Under the pieces are notes generated by a model. That model did not search any database and was not told the origin of the DNA. It was given only the letters and a program-made list of their open reading frames with translations. From positions 2,108,001 through 2,172,000 of the forward strand of contig NZ_LT796768.1 of the NCBI RefSeq assembly GCF_900167475.1: DNA of 64,000 bases. Reading direction: 5' to 3'. This DNA is from Aeromicrobium choanae. Lineage in GTDB: Bacteria; Actinomycetota; Actinomycetes; Propionibacteriales; Nocardioidaceae. Below are positions 27,592-38,854 of this stretch, piece after piece. Each line of letters begins with the position of its first letter. The first letter of the stretch is position 1. A program made the position numbers and the translations under genes.

Positions 27592-29067
27592 TCAGCGTAG
27601 GCGACCGACGACCCGGGTGGCACCGTCGCGACGCGGGTCCGCCGCCGCGACGAGCGTGCCCTCGGCGGTGGACATGGCACCCGAGACACCGCCGAAGTAC
27701 ATCGACAGGTGGTCGGGGTCCTCGACCTTGATCTCCTCGTCCTCCGTGCCGGCCCGGTGCACGTGCAGGCGGGGGTGGTCGATGGCCTCCTGGAGGGTCA
27801 GGCCGTCCTCGACGAGCCCGGTCAGCGCCTGCACGATCGCGGTCGTGATGCGGTCGGCGCCGGGCGAGCCGATGGACAGGACGCCTCCGTCGACGTGACG
27901 CCCGACGGTGGGAGCCATGTTCGACAGCAGGCGCGAGCCGGGCGGCAGGCCGTGCAGGCCTCGCGGGTTCAGCTCCTGCTCGCCGAGGCAGTTGTTGAGC
28001 CAGATCCCGGTCTCGCGGGCGATCATTCCCGAGCTGTAGCCCGACGAGATCGTCACCGAGCAGGCCGTGCCCTCGGCGTCGGCGGTGGAGACATGGGCTG
28101 TCGATCCGGACTCGAGTGCGGCGATGCCGTCGCGGTCGATCAGGTCGAGGAACGCCGCAGCGTCGCGGTCGAGGTCGTCGGTGTGGTCGAAGGTCCGCAG
28201 CCGCTCACCCAGCACCCGGCGCTGGACGCGGAGGAGGTGCTCGGTGTCGGTCAGGCCGTGCCCCGCCATGAGGCGCAGCATCGCGGCCACGCTCACGCCG
28301 CCCACGGCCGGAGGCGGGTTGGTGCCCAGGGTCCAGCCCTCCATGCGCGCGGTCAGTGCGGGGCGCACGACGGGCGCGTAGGCCGCGAGGTCGTCGGGGC
28401 CGAGGATGCCGCCGCGGGCGAGCACGTCCTCGGCGACCGCATGCCCGAGCTCGCCGGTGTAGAGCTCCTGCGGGCCGTGGCGCGCGATGCGCTCGAACGA
28501 GTCGGCGAGATGCGGCACGACGAGGTGGTCTTCGGCGACGCGACCCTGGGCGTCGTGCACGGCGGCGCGGCTCGCGTCGTCCCACCCGAAGATCGTGTCG
28601 TGCACGTAGGAGAGGTAGTAGCGGGAGGCGGCGCTGAGCCGGAACCCGCCGCGGGCCACGTCGATCGCCGGGGCGAGCAGCTCGGACCAGGGCAGGTGGC
28701 CCCAGCGGCGGTGAGCCTCGCCGAAGGCTGCGATCGCGCCGTGCGTGGCCACCGAGCCGGGCCCGACGGTGATCGTGACGCCGCCGCCGTAGTCGGTGAC
28801 GACGTCCCACGTGCCCTGCCCGAACCGGTCGGGGCAGCCGCGCCCGGGGGTGTCCATCCAGCCGTCGATCGTCACGGGCGCCGAGCCGTCGGGCGGCTGG
28901 ATCGTCAGGAACCCGCCGGCGCTGGCCGACACGAGGCCGACCTCGTTCACCATCGCGACGAACGCGGCCGCCAGTGCGGCGTCGATCGCGTTGCCCCCGG
29001 CCCGGACGATCGCCTCGCCCGCCTCCGCCGCGGCGGTGTTCGGGGCGGCGATCGCAACGCTGGTCAC
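27592..29067 (-). CDS. gamma-glutamyltransferase-family Ntn-hydrolase
   Basis: A 491-residue member of the gamma-glutamyltransferase superfamily, self-cleaving N-terminal nucleophile hydrolases. The N-terminal signature NTAAAEAGEAIVRAGGNAID is present, as are GPDDLAAYAPVV and TNPPPAVGG. The likely catalytic threonine starts TAHVSTADAEG, equivalent to TTHYSVVD of classical enzymes, and the later PGADRITTAIVQ matches the oxyanion region. No signal peptide is seen from the GTG start, so an intracellular amidohydrolase role is more likely than periplasmic glutathione breakdown. TACGCT lies six bases upstream. GDPD follows after four bases. Confidence 0.85.
   Translation of the reverse strand: MTSVAIAAPNTAAAEAGEAIVRAGGNAIDAALAAAFVAMVNEVGLVSASAGGFLTIQPPDGSAPVTIDGWMDTPGRGCPDRFGQGTWDVVTDYGGGVTITVGPGSVATHGAIAAFGEAHRRWGHLPWSELLAPAIDVARGGFRLSAASRYYLSYVHDTIFGWDDASRAAVHDAQGRVAEDHLVVPHLADSFERIARHGPQELYTGELGHAVAEDVLARGGILGPDDLAAYAPVVRPALTARMEGWTLGTNPPPAVGGVSVAAMLRLMAGHGLTDTEHLLRVQRRVLGERLRTFDHTDDLDRDAAAFLDLIDRDGIAALESGSTAHVSTADAEGTACSVTISSGYSSGMIARETGIWLNNCLGEQELNPRGLHGLPPGSRLLSNMAPTVGRHVDGGVLSIGSPGADRITTAIVQALTGLVEDGLTLQEAIDHPRLHVHRAGTEDEEIKVEDPDHLSMYFGGVSGAMSTAEGTLVAAADPRRDGATRVVGRLR
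27594..27599 (-). promoter_or_regulatory. GDPD gene -10 box (TACGCT)
   Basis: On the minus strand TACGCT lies exactly six bases before the ATG at 27587, overlapping the stop codon of the upstream gene. It suggests an additional leaderless promoter inside the two-gene unit. Confidence 0.45.
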
Positions 29068-29073
29068 TCGCTC

Positions 29074-29079
29074 AGCGTA
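29074..29079 (-). promoter_or_regulatory. gamma-glutamyltransferase-like gene -10 box (TACGCT)
   Basis: TACGCT on the minus strand is exactly six bases before the GTG at 29067, implying a leaderless transcript and supporting that start. Confidence 0.5.
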
Positions 29080-29102
29080 GGGGCGCGGCCCGAGGTTTCC
29101 AG

Positions 29103-29678
29103 TCAGTCCCGCCCGACGGCGTAGGTCAAGTGGGCGAACTGGCCGCGGCGGTCGACGTCGGTGAGGTGGAGGCGGTCGGGTCCGAGCCGGCGGGGGAGGA
29201 GAGGCTGTCCCGCGCCGAGGGTGGCCGGCGCGACGCTCACCTGCACCTCGTCGAGGGCGCCCGCGTCGTCGAACTGGCCCACCAGGTCGCCGCCACCCAT
29301 CAGCCACACGTCGAGGTCGCCGGCGCGTGAGCGGATCGCGTCGAGGTGGTCGCGGACGTCGCCCGACACGACGGTCAGGTCGGCGCCGGCGGGCACGGGC
29401 AGGTCACGCGAGGTGAACAGGAAGGCCGGCTTGCCCGACATCGCATCGGGCCACGCCTCGGGCTTCTCCAGCGCGCTGGTCTCGCGGAGCAGCCACTCGT
29501 ACGTCGAGGAGCCGAGCACGGTGACGCCGATCGAGGCGAGGAACGCGGCGAACGGGTCGGCGTGCTCGGGAGCGTCGGGGGTGCCGCCCTCGACGGCGAA
29601 GAGCCAGCTGAGGCTGTGGTCGGTGTCGGCGAGGAATCCGTCGAGCGTGGCGGCGGTGTTGAAGACGAAGCGGGTCAC
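29103..29678 (-). CDS. dihydrofolate reductase-like (RibD C-terminal) family protein
   Basis: A 191-residue protein of the RibD_C/DHFR-like fold, NADPH-dependent reductases of mostly unknown substrate. The start TRFVFNTAATLDGFLAD is characteristic, followed by TVLGSSTYEWLL and the dinucleotide-binding stretch DVWLMGGGDLVGQF. It is not a housekeeping folate reductase: it lacks the DHFR active-site signature. The GTG start at 29678 is chosen because family members begin with this segment; longer in-frame starts would add unrelated sequence. It is divergent from the MFS gene across 98 bp. Confidence 0.87.
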   Translation of the reverse strand: MTRFVFNTAATLDGFLADTDHSLSWLFAVEGGTPDAPEHADPFAAFLASIGVTVLGSSTYEWLLRETSALEKPEAWPDAMSGKPAFLFTSRDLPVPAGADLTVVSGDVRDHLDAIRSRAGDLDVWLMGGGDLVGQFDDAGALDEVQVSVAPATLGAGQPLLPRRLGPDRLHLTDVDRRGQFAHLTYAVGRD

Positions 29679-29776
29679 ACCCGATGGTCGCGCGAACGAG
29701 CGGCCGGCGGCAAGCAGTGACCCGGCTCGCACGACCGGAACGGAATCGAAGCGGCGACGCGTGCCTTGTACCTGCT

Positions 29777-30979
29777 GTGACCTCGACACGCACCGAACCG
29801 ACCGCCCGGGCCCGCCACGTCGGCCTGGCCCTGCTGGCCCTGGCCCTGGGCGGCTTCGCGATCGGCACGACCGAGTTCGTGACGATGGGCCTGCTGCCCG
29901 ACGTCGCCGAGAGCATCGACCGCGACATCCCCACGACCGGCCACATCATCTCCGCGTACGCCCTCGGCGTCGTCGTGGGCGCCCCCCTGATCGTGTCGCT
30001 CGCAGCGCGGATGCCGAAGCGCGCGCTGCTGCTGTGGCTGCTGGCGGGCCTGGGCGTGGGCAACGCCCTCACGGCCGTCGCGAGCGGGTACCTCCCGGTC
30101 CTGCTCGCCCGCTTCGTCGCCGGGCTGCCCCACGGTGCCTACTTCGGCGTGGCGTCGCTCGTGGCCGCGTCCCTCGTGCCGGCCGGCCGGCGGGGGCGCG
30201 CCGTGAGCATGGTGATGATGGGCCTCTCCGTGGCCACGGTGGCCGGCGTCCCCGCCAGCACGTGGCTCGGACAGGCGGTCTCGTGGCGGGCCGCCTATGC
30301 GCTGGTCGTGGTCATCGCCGCGGTCGCCGCGCTCCTCGTGCTCGCCTTCGTGCCGCACCTTCCGGGTGACCCCTCGGCCACGATCCGCAGCGAGCTCGGC
30401 GCCCTGCGCGAGCCCGCGGTGATCGCCGCCTTCGCCACCGGGGTGGTCGGCTTCGGCGGGATCTTCGCGATGTACAGCTACATCGCACCGATCGTGACCG
30501 ACGTGGTGGACCTGCCGTCCTCGGTGATCCCGGTGTTCCTGCTGGTCTTCGGCCTGGGCTCGGTCAGCGGCACCTGGATCGCCGGCCGCCTGGCCGACTG
30601 GGACAACGTCCGCCAGGTCATCGGCGGGCTGGGCGCCACGGTCGTCGTGCTGCTGGCCTTCTACGAGCTCGCCTCGTTCGCGCCCGCGGCGCTGCTGTGC
30701 GTGTTCCTCGTCGGTGCACTCGGCAGCGTCGTCGCGATCGGCCTGCAGATCCGGCTGATGTCCGCGGCGGGCGACGCCCAGATGCTCGGCGCCGCGCTCA
30801 ACCACGCCAGCCTCAACATCGCGAACGGCCTGGGCGCCTGGCTCGGCGGGCTCGTGATCGCCGCGGGTGCCGGCTATGCGGCCCCGGCGCTGGTGGGCGT
30901 CGCGCTCGCCGCCGCGGGACTGGTGGCGTTCCTCGTGGGGCTCAGGGTCGCGCCGGTGCGGACCCCCGTGCACGCCTGA
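29777..30979 (+). CDS. MFS transporter, AraJ/Cmx-like sugar or drug exporter
   Basis: A 400-residue 12-helix major facilitator. Helix 1 is followed by the motif GTTEFVTMGLLPDVA, the hallmark of the DHA1 AraJ/CmlR-type exporters, and the loop 2-3 motif A is present as SLAARMPKRALLL. Likely substrates are chloramphenicol-like drugs, arabinose-type sugars or purine analogues; the sequence does not decide. The GTG at 29777 is preferred because the preceding in-frame sequence is not membrane-like. No dedicated regulator is adjacent. A hairpin follows the stop. Confidence 0.88.
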   Translation: MTSTRTEPTARARHVGLALLALALGGFAIGTTEFVTMGLLPDVAESIDRDIPTTGHIISAYALGVVVGAPLIVSLAARMPKRALLLWLLAGLGVGNALTAVASGYLPVLLARFVAGLPHGAYFGVASLVAASLVPAGRRGRAVSMVMMGLSVATVAGVPASTWLGQAVSWRAAYALVVVIAAVAALLVLAFVPHLPGDPSATIRSELGALREPAVIAAFATGVVGFGGIFAMYSYIAPIVTDVVDLPSSVIPVFLLVFGLGSVSGTWIAGRLADWDNVRQVIGGLGATVVVLLAFYELASFAPAALLCVFLVGALGSVVAIGLQIRLMSAAGDAQMLGAALNHASLNIANGLGAWLGGLVIAAGAGYAAPALVGVALAAAGLVAFLVGLRVAPVRTPVHA

Positions 30980-30987
30980 GGCACGTT

Positions 30988-31020
30988 GAGGGCGACCGGG
31001 CCCGTGGCCCGGCCGCCCTC
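30988..31020. terminator. terminator between the MFS gene and cysA
   Basis: 15-base arms (30988-31002 and 31006-31020) with one mismatch and a CGT loop, starting GAGGGCG. It lies between convergent genes and probably serves both; no T-run follows. Confidence 0.7.
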
Positions 31021-31109
31021 GTACTCCACCGTCCCGTGGAGTGTGCGGTCGCCCGGCGGTGCCCGGCGAACGGCGTGGAGATCCGCGGCTCAGCGAGCTG
31101 AGACGTGGG

Positions 31110-32126
31110 TCACACTGTAACCCCGAGTTGCGGCTCCGTCGAGAGGTGGAGCGTGTCGTTCGTGGCGCGGATCGCCTGCGCTCCCGCCGCGGGGTTCAGC
31201 CACACTTCGTCGCCGTGTTGCAGGCCGAGGGTCCGGGCCTCCGCGCGGGTCACCGTGACCTGCACGGGCGGCTGCTGTCCCTCGCTGGGCGTCACGTCCA
31301 GCCGGACCTCGAAGCCGATGCGGGTCCAGCGCGTGATGCGGCCGCGCACGGCGTCCGTGCGCGGCGTCACCGAGACCTCGATGTCGTGGGGGCGGATCTG
31401 CAGGTCGCCGAGCCGGGTGACCGGGCCGAGGAAGCTCAGCACGAAGTCGGTGGCGGGCGCGTCGTAGAGCTCGTCCGGCGACCCCACCTGCTCGATGCGG
31501 CCGTCGTTGATCACCACGATGGAGTCGGCGACCTCGAGGGCCTCCTCCTGGTCGTGGGTGACGAAGACCGTGGTCACGTGCACCTCGTCGTGCAGGCGGC
31601 GCAGCCAGTCGCGCAGCTCCTTGCGGACCTTCGCGTCGAGCGCGCCGAACGGCTCGTCGAGCAGCAGCACGGTGGGCTCGATCGCCAGGGCGCGCGCCAG
31701 GGCCATGCGCTGGCGCTGGCCACCCGAGAGCTGCGAGGGCAGCCGGTCGCGGAACTGGCCCAGGTGCACGAGCTCGAGCATCTCGTCGACCTTGGCGGCG
31801 ATCTCGGCCTTGGGCCGCTTGCGGATCTCGAGGCCGAACGCGATGTTCCTCGCCACGGTCATGTGCTTGAACGCGGCGTAGTGCTGGAACACGAAGCCCA
31901 CGTTGCGCTTCTGCGCCGGCAGCCGCGTGGCGTCGACGCCCTCGATCTCGACGCGACCGGAGTCGGCGTCCTCGAGGCCGGCGATGATGCGCAGCAGGGT
32001 GGACTTGCCGCCGCCGCTGGGTCCCAGCAGGGCGGTCAGCTGCCCGGTGGGGATGGACAGGTCGATGCCCTCCAGTGCGACGAAGTCGCCGAAGTTCTTG
32101 TTCACCTGCGAGATCTCGATGCTCAT
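31110..32126 (-). CDS. cysA: sulfate/thiosulfate ABC transporter ATPase
   Basis: The ATP-hydrolysing subunit of the sulfate/thiosulfate importer, at the inner face of the membrane. The 338-residue protein has Walker [10 protein letters not shown] near residue 36, the Q-loop in [13 protein letters not shown], the signature [15 protein letters not shown], Walker [13 protein letters not shown], and the H-loop [13 protein letters not shown]. The C-terminal 100 residues form the regulatory TOBE-like domain typical of CysA/PotA. It is the last gene of sbp-cysT-cysW-cysA and starts 14 bases after cysW. Confidence 0.96.
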   Translation of the reverse strand: MSIEISQVNKNFGDFVALEGIDLSIPTGQLTALLGPSGGGKSTLLRIIAGLEDADSGRVEIEGVDATRLPAQKRNVGFVFQHYAAFKHMTVARNIAFGLEIRKRPKAEIAAKVDEMLELVHLGQFRDRLPSQLSGGQRQRMALARALAIEPTVLLLDEPFGALDAKVRKELRDWLRRLHDEVHVTTVFVTHDQEEALEVADSIVVINDGRIEQVGSPDELYDAPATDFVLSFLGPVTRLGDLQIRPHDIEVSVTPRTDAVRGRITRWTRIGFEVRLDVTPSEGQQPPVQVTVTRAEARTLGLQHGDEVWLNPAAGAQAIRATNDTLHLSTEPQLGVTV

Positions 32127-32140
32127 GGCGGCCTTTCGCT

Positions 32141-32971
32141 TCAGTGCCGCTCGGTGCGCGAACGCAGGAGGGACACGACGATGATGCACAGGACGGAGAC
32201 GCTGGCCAGCAGGAAGGCGATGGCGTAGGCCGTCTCCTGCTCCCAGTTCAGGTACTTCTCCTCGACGGCGAGCGTGGCGGTTCGCGTCTCGCCGAGGATG
32301 TTGCCCGAGACGACCTTGACCGCGCCGAACTCGCCGAGCGAGCGGGCCAGGGTCAGCACGACGCCGTAGATGACGGCCCACTTGATGCCCGGGAGGGTCA
32401 CCCGCCAGAAGGTCTGCCAGCTGCTCGCGCCGAGCGAGAGGGCGGCCTGCTCCTGTTCGGTGCCGATCTCCTCCAGGACCGGGACCACCTCACGCACCAC
32501 CAGGGGCAGCGCGACGAACGCGGTGGCCATGATGATGCCGGGCGTTGCGTAGATGATCTGGATGCCGGCGCTCTCCAGCCCGGGACCGAACCAGCCGCCT
32601 CGGCCGCCGTAGACCAGCACGAGGGACAGGCCCACGACGATCGGCGAGATCGCCAGAGGCAGGTCGATGAAGGAGCCCAGCAGGCGCTTGCCGCGGAACT
32701 CGTTGCGGACGAGCAGCAGGGAGATCGAGACGCCGAAGATCGTGTTGATGCCCGTGGCGACGACGGCCGCGAACGCGGTGAGCCGCAGGGCGGCGACGGT
32801 GTCGGCGTCGGCGAAGACCGTGTTGAGGGCGTCGAAGCCGTTCTCGAACGTGTTCGTCACGACGAGCGAGACGGGCCACGCCACCAGCAGGAAGAGATAG
32901 GCGATCACGGCGAACCGCACGACGTACGTGACCGGGCCCTTGCGCCGGCGGATGCGCTGGATGTCAGCCAC
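32141..32971 (-). CDS. cysW: sulfate ABC transporter permease CysW
   Basis: A 276-residue membrane permease with six helices and the ABC-permease EAA loop ([24 protein letters not shown], about residues 160-183) that contacts Cys[21 protein letters not shown] near the end is characteristic of CysW. Its GTG start lies eight bases inside the end of cysT. It pairs with CysT to form the channel. Confidence 0.94.
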   Translation of the reverse strand: MADIQRIRRRKGPVTYVVRFAVIAYLFLLVAWPVSLVVTNTFENGFDALNTVFADADTVAALRLTAFAAVVATGINTIFGVSISLLLVRNEFRGKRLLGSFIDLPLAISPIVVGLSLVLVYGGRGGWFGPGLESAGIQIIYATPGIIMATAFVALPLVVREVVPVLEEIGTEQEQAALSLGASSWQTFWRVTLPGIKWAVIYGVVLTLARSLGEFGAVKVVSGNILGETRTATLAVEEKYLNWEQETAYAIAFLLASVSVLCIIVVSLLRSRTERH

Positions 32972-33809
32972 GGCGGGCCACCCTCCGCTGCAGGAGGTCC
33001 AGGAGCAGGATCACCGTGAGCGAGACGATCAGCAGCAGCGTCGCGATGGACGCCGCGGCCGCGGGGTTGTCGTTCTCGATGGCGCCCAGGATGCGCACGG
33101 ACGCGACCTCGGACTTGAACGGCAGGTTGCCCGAGAGCAGCACGAGCGAGCCGTACTCGCCGACGCCCCGGGCGAACGACAGCGTGGCGCCGGCGGCGAT
33201 CGCGGGCGTCAGCGTGGGCAGGATGATGCGCGTGAAGGTGGTGTACCGGCTGGCCCCGAGCGAGGCCGCGGCCTCCTCGATCTCCACGTCGATCTCCTCC
33301 AGGACCGGCTGGACCGTACGGACGACGAACGGCAGCGTCACGAACAGGAAGGCCAGGAACACCGAGGCCTCGGTGTTGGCCACGTTGATCCCCAGCGGGC
33401 TCTCGTCGTTGCCGTAGAGCGAGAGCAGCACGAGGCCGGCCACGATCGTGGGAAGCGCGAACGGGATGTCGATGAGGACCTCGAGCAGCGCCTTCCCGGG
33501 GAAGTCGTCGCGGACCAGCACCCAGGCGATGGCGGTGCCCACGAACACGTTCACGAGCGTGACGAGCAGGGCCGAGGTGACCGTGAGCCGGATCGCGTCG
33601 GCGGTCTGCTCGTTCGTGACGGCGTCCCAGAACGCGCCGATCCCACCGCCGGCCGCGGTGGCGACGACGGCCGACAGGGGGATGAGCACCAGGAGGCTGA
33701 ACCACGTCATGGTCACCCCCAGGCCGATGGCGGACGCGCGGTTCAGCGCGCCGGCCGGCCGGGGAGCACCCGGCCGGCCAGCGCGCGTGATGACGTCCGC
33801 AGAGGTCAC
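32964..33809 (-). CDS. cysT: sulfate ABC transporter permease CysT
   Basis: The partner permease of CysW, 281 residues with six helices. The EAA loop is present (VQPVLEEIDVEIEEAAASLGAS), as is the CysT segment GEYGSLVLLSGNLPFKSEVAS. Its GTG start overlaps the stop of the binding-protein gene by four bases (GTGA), so channel and binding protein are translationally coupled. Confidence 0.95.
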   Translation of the reverse strand: MTSADVITRAGRPGAPRPAGALNRASAIGLGVTMTWFSLLVLIPLSAVVATAAGGGIGAFWDAVTNEQTADAIRLTVTSALLVTLVNVFVGTAIAWVLVRDDFPGKALLEVLIDIPFALPTIVAGLVLLSLYGNDESPLGINVANTEASVFLAFLFVTLPFVVRTVQPVLEEIDVEIEEAAASLGASRYTTFTRIILPTLTPAIAAGATLSFARGVGEYGSLVLLSGNLPFKSEVASVRILGAIENDNPAAAASIATLLLIVSLTVILLLDLLQRRVARRG

Positions 33810-34885
33810 GAGGCCGCCTTGCCCGACTTCGCGATCGCCTCGGTCACGATGCCGACGGGCTTGCCGTCCTTGCCGTCGCCGAACAGCTTGTCCTTGACCT
33901 CGCCCCAGCCCGGACCACCGAAGTTCTTCTCCAGCGTGAGGAGGTTGTTCACGGCCGGGTAGGGATCGGAGGAGTCGGGCGCGCCCTTGATGTCGCCGGG
34001 CTCGAGGTCGACCGCGGCCAGGTCGGGCGTGCCGGGGTTCTCGAGGTTGAGCGGACGGAAGCCGGTCAGCGCGAACTGGCGCTGGCCCTCCTTGCCGAGC
34101 ACGAAGTCCAGCCAGTCCTGCGAGACGCTGCTGGAGTCCTTCAGGATCGCGCCCGGGTTCTCGATCAGCAACGTCGTGTCGGGGATGACGTACTCGAAGC
34201 CGTTGCCGTTCTGGGCGGCCAGGATCGCTTCGTTCTCGTAGGCCAGCAGGACGTCACCGGCGCCGCCGAGGAAGCTCTGGGTGGCGTCGCGGCCGCTGTT
34301 GGTCAGCGAGACGACGTTCGCGAAGAGGTCGTTCACGAACTCGGTGGCCTCGGCCTCGGTGCCACCGTTCTCGGTGACGTGGCCCCACGCGGCGAGGGCG
34401 TTCCAGCGTGCGGCGCCCGAGGACGCGGGGTTGGCCGTGACGATCTCGACTCCGGGCTTGACCAGGTCGTCCCAGCCCTTGATGTCCTTGGGGTTCCCGT
34501 CGCGGACGCCCAGGACCACGATCGAGTTCGAGACGATGCCCTTGTTGTCGGCGTCGTCCCAGGCCTCGTCGACCAGGCCGGCCTCGACCAGGCGGTCGAC
34601 GTCGGTGGCCACCGAGAGGTGCACGTAGTCGGCGTCGAGCCCGTCGACCACGGCGCGGCTCTGGTCGCCCGAGGCGCCGTAGGACGTCTTGAAGGTCGTG
34701 CCCTCGCCGGCGTCGGTCTTGACGAACTCCTTCTGGATGTTCTTGTTCGCGGCCTCCGGCACGGCGAATCCGACGATCGAGATCTGCTCGCCGTTCTCGG
34801 CGGCCTCCGAACCGCAGGCCGTGAGGGCGGTGGCAGCGGTCAGCAGCAGGGCTGCGGCCGCGATGGGGCGCAAGCGATGTGCCAT
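33806..34885 (-). CDS. sulfate-binding lipoprotein
   Basis: The 359-residue extracytoplasmic receptor of the sulfate importer. A signal peptide (about residues 1-21) ends in a lipobox, LTAC, so the protein is anchored by a lipid-modified cysteine. The Sbp/CysP fold follows, with the anion-binding stretches YGASGDQSRAV, NPASSGAARWNALAAWGH and GRDATQSFLGGAGDVLLAYEN. ATG 34885 has GAGGAAC as binding site. It is first in the operon, behind a well-formed promoter with an overlapping palindrome. Sulfate versus thiosulfate preference cannot be told. Confidence 0.93.
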   Translation of the reverse strand: MAHRLRPIAAAALLLTAATALTACGSEAAENGEQISIVGFAVPEAANKNIQKEFVKTDAGEGTTFKTSYGASGDQSRAVVDGLDADYVHLSVATDVDRLVEAGLVDEAWDDADNKGIVSNSIVVLGVRDGNPKDIKGWDDLVKPGVEIVTANPASSGAARWNALAAWGHVTENGGTEAEATEFVNDLFANVVSLTNSGRDATQSFLGGAGDVLLAYENEAILAAQNGNGFEYVIPDTTLLIENPGAILKDSSSVSQDWLDFVLGKEGQRQFALTGFRPLNLENPGTPDLAAVDLEPGDIKGAPDSSDPYPAVNNLLTLEKNFGGPGWGEVKDKLFGDGKDGKPVGIVTEAIAKSGKAAS

Positions 34886-34970
34886 GGGAGTTCCTCTCGA
34901 TCGGTCCGCCGCTCGTTGCGGGGGGCTCGAGCAGTCAACGTAGGTCAGACGCGCGCTGTTGTGGACCATG

Positions 34971-35006
34971 TTCATATTCTGGACTGATTAACTCGACAAT
35001 CAGTCC
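34971..35006 (-). promoter_or_regulatory. sulfate-transporter promoter with overlapping palindromic operator
   Basis: On the minus strand TTGTCG (34994-34999) and TATGAA (34971-34976) are spaced by exactly 17 bases. A perfect 9-bp inverted repeat, GGACTGATT-N8-AATCAGTCC (34981-34989 with 34998-35006), overlaps the -35 box and spacer. A regulator bound there would block RNA polymerase, or could activate from the -35 side. It is the likely sulfur-control point of the operon. Confidence 0.65.
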
Positions 35007-35060
35007 TCAGGTACGGGACGGGGGAGGCCGGGCGACCGCAGCGGTGACCGGCGGACCCGG

Positions 35061-35066
35061 TAGTTT
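35061..35066 (+). promoter_or_regulatory. icd -10 box (TAGTTT), leaderless promoter
   Basis: TAGTTT lies exactly six bases before the GTG at 35073, predicting a leaderless mRNA; no binding site is present. Confidence 0.55.
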
Positions 35067-35072
35067 GGGGGC

Positions 35073-37289
<2,217 letters not shown>

Positions 37290-37299
37290 GCGCACTCAC

Positions 37300-37339
37300 A
37301 CGACAGCGGCGGCCGGGATCACCCGGCCGCCGCTGTCGT
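37300..37339. terminator. bidirectional terminator between icd and the DHA2 exporter
   Basis: A perfect 18-bp stem (37300-37317 with 37322-37339) and a 4-base loop, starting ACGACAGC. A short T-rich stretch (GTCTTCC) follows on the icd side. It sits between convergent genes. Confidence 0.88.
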
Positions 37340-37349
37340 CTTCCTGACG

Positions 37350-38834
37350 TCAGTGCTGCGAGGTGCGCTCGTGGCTCGACGGTGCGAAGAACTGCACGAC
37401 GGCGAGGCCGAGGGCGAACGCCAGGGCCGGTACCAGGATCGACTCCGCCATCGCCTCGGAGAACGGTCCCGCCAGCTGCTCGGGCAGGCTCTGGCCGCCG
37501 GTGCCGCGTGACGCGGTCTCACCCGCCTCGGGCAGGTGCACGGCGAGCCGGCTCGTGATCGCGGCGGCGATCGCCGCCGAGCCCAGCACGGCGCCCACCT
37601 GGCGGGTGGCGTTGTAGACGCCCGACCCGGCGCCGGCCGAGGACATCGGCAGGTTGCGCGTGGCGGTGGACGCCAGCGGCGCCCACAGGAACGCGTTGCC
37701 GAAGCCCAGCACGGCGTTGAGGACGAGCAGCTGCCACAGGGGAGTGTCGGGGGCGATGACCCACGCGGTGCCCAGCATCGCGAGTGCCGAGGTGCCGAAG
37801 CCGACCGAGGCGAGGCGGCGCGGCGGCAGCCGGTCGCTCATCCGACCCACGATCGGGGCCATGGCCGCGGTGACGACCGCCATCGGCACGAACAGCAGAC
37901 CGGACTGGGTCGCGTCGTAGCCGAGCACGGTCTGGGTCCACAGCATGAACGGGAACGCCATCGCCGTCACCGAGAAGGAGACGGTGGAGATGGCGACGTT
38001 GGACACCGAGAAGTTCCGGTCGCGGAAGAGGCTGAGCGGCACGAGGGGCTCGCGCCGGTTCCGGGACTGCCACCACACGAACACCGCCAGCACGAGCAGG
38101 CCGGCCGCGATCAGCAGCGGGACCGAGACCCACCCCTCGATGGTGCCCCAGTCGTACTCCTCGCCCTCCTGGATGCCGAACACGATGAGGAACATCGCGA
38201 CGGCGCTCAGCGCCACGCCGATCCAGTCGAAGCTGTGGGTGTGGGTCTCCAGGGTCGGCACGAGGCGCAGCGCCAGCACGAATCCCACGATGCCCACCGG
38301 GACGTTGATGAAGAAGATCCACTCCCAGCCGGCGGTGTCGACGAGGATGCCGCCCAGGACCGGACCGACGAGGGTCGCGACGCCGGCGGTGGCGCCCCAC
38401 AGGGCCATCGCGCGGCCGCGACTGTCCGCCGGGAACGTGCGGGTGATGACGGCCATCGTCTGCGGCGTCATCATCGATGCGCCGAGGCCCTGGAAGACCC
38501 GGGCGACGATGAGTGCCTCGACCGAGCCGGTCAGACCGCACCAGAGGGAGGACAGGGTGAAGACCGTCAGGCCCACGAGGTAGACGCGCTTCGGTCCGAA
38601 GCGGTCGCCGAGGCGGCCGGTGATCAGCAGCGGCACCGCGTAGGCCAGCAGGTAGGCGCTGGTGACCCAGATGACCGAGTTGTAGTCCGTCTGCAGGTCG
38701 TCGCGGATGGCCGGCGTGGCCACCGAGACGATGGTCGAGTCGACCAGGATCATGAAGAAGCCGATGACCATGGCCCACAGGGCGGGCCACGGGTTCTCCG
38801 GCAGGGTCCGGGCGGGGGCGGGAGTGGAACTCAC
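37350..38834 (-). CDS. MFS multidrug exporter, DHA2 (EmrB/QacA) family
   Basis: A 494-residue transporter with 14 predicted helices, as expected for proton-driven DHA2 drug exporters. Motif D1/helix 1 reads [18 protein letters not shown], motif A reads [17 protein letters not shown] and motif C is present as [23 protein letters not shown]. It probably exports lipophilic or cationic compounds; the substrate is unknown. The GTG start follows a TAGATT box by six bases. The GNAT gene lies 20 bases upstream on the same strand, so some co-transcription is possible. Confidence 0.92.
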   Translation of the reverse strand: MSSTPAPARTLPENPWPALWAMVIGFFMILVDSTIVSVATPAIRDDLQTDYNSVIWVTSAYLLAYAVPLLITGRLGDRFGPKRVYLVGLTVFTLSSLWCGLTGSVEALIVARVFQGLGASMMTPQTMAVITRTFPADSRGRAMALWGATAGVATLVGPVLGGILVDTAGWEWIFFINVPVGIVGFVLALRLVPTLETHTHSFDWIGVALSAVAMFLIVFGIQEGEEYDWGTIEGWVSVPLLIAAGLLVLAVFVWWQSRNRREPLVPLSLFRDRNFSVSNVAISTVSFSVTAMAFPFMLWTQTVLGYDATQSGLLFVPMAVVTAAMAPIVGRMSDRLPPRRLASVGFGTSALAMLGTAWVIAPDTPLWQLLVLNAVLGFGNAFLWAPLASTATRNLPMSSAGAGSGVYNATRQVGAVLGSAAIAAAITSRLAVHLPEAGETASRGTGGQSLPEQLAGPFSEAMAESILVPALAFALGLAVVQFFAPSSHERTSQH

Positions 38835-38840
38835 CCGGGG

Positions 38841-38846
38841 AATCTA
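38841..38846 (-). promoter_or_regulatory. DHA2 exporter -10 box (TAGATT)
   Basis: TAGATT on the minus strand ends exactly six bases before the GTG at 38834. It implies a leaderless transcript starting in the short gap after the GNAT gene. Confidence 0.45.
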
Positions 38847-38854
38847 CGCCTGCT

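Noticed and set aside
34886..34980. Possible SAM or sulfur riboswitch in the leader of the sulfate-binding protein gene
   Set aside because: The leader is about 80 bases, with no recognisable aptamer core; a promoter-overlapping dyad is the simpler control element.
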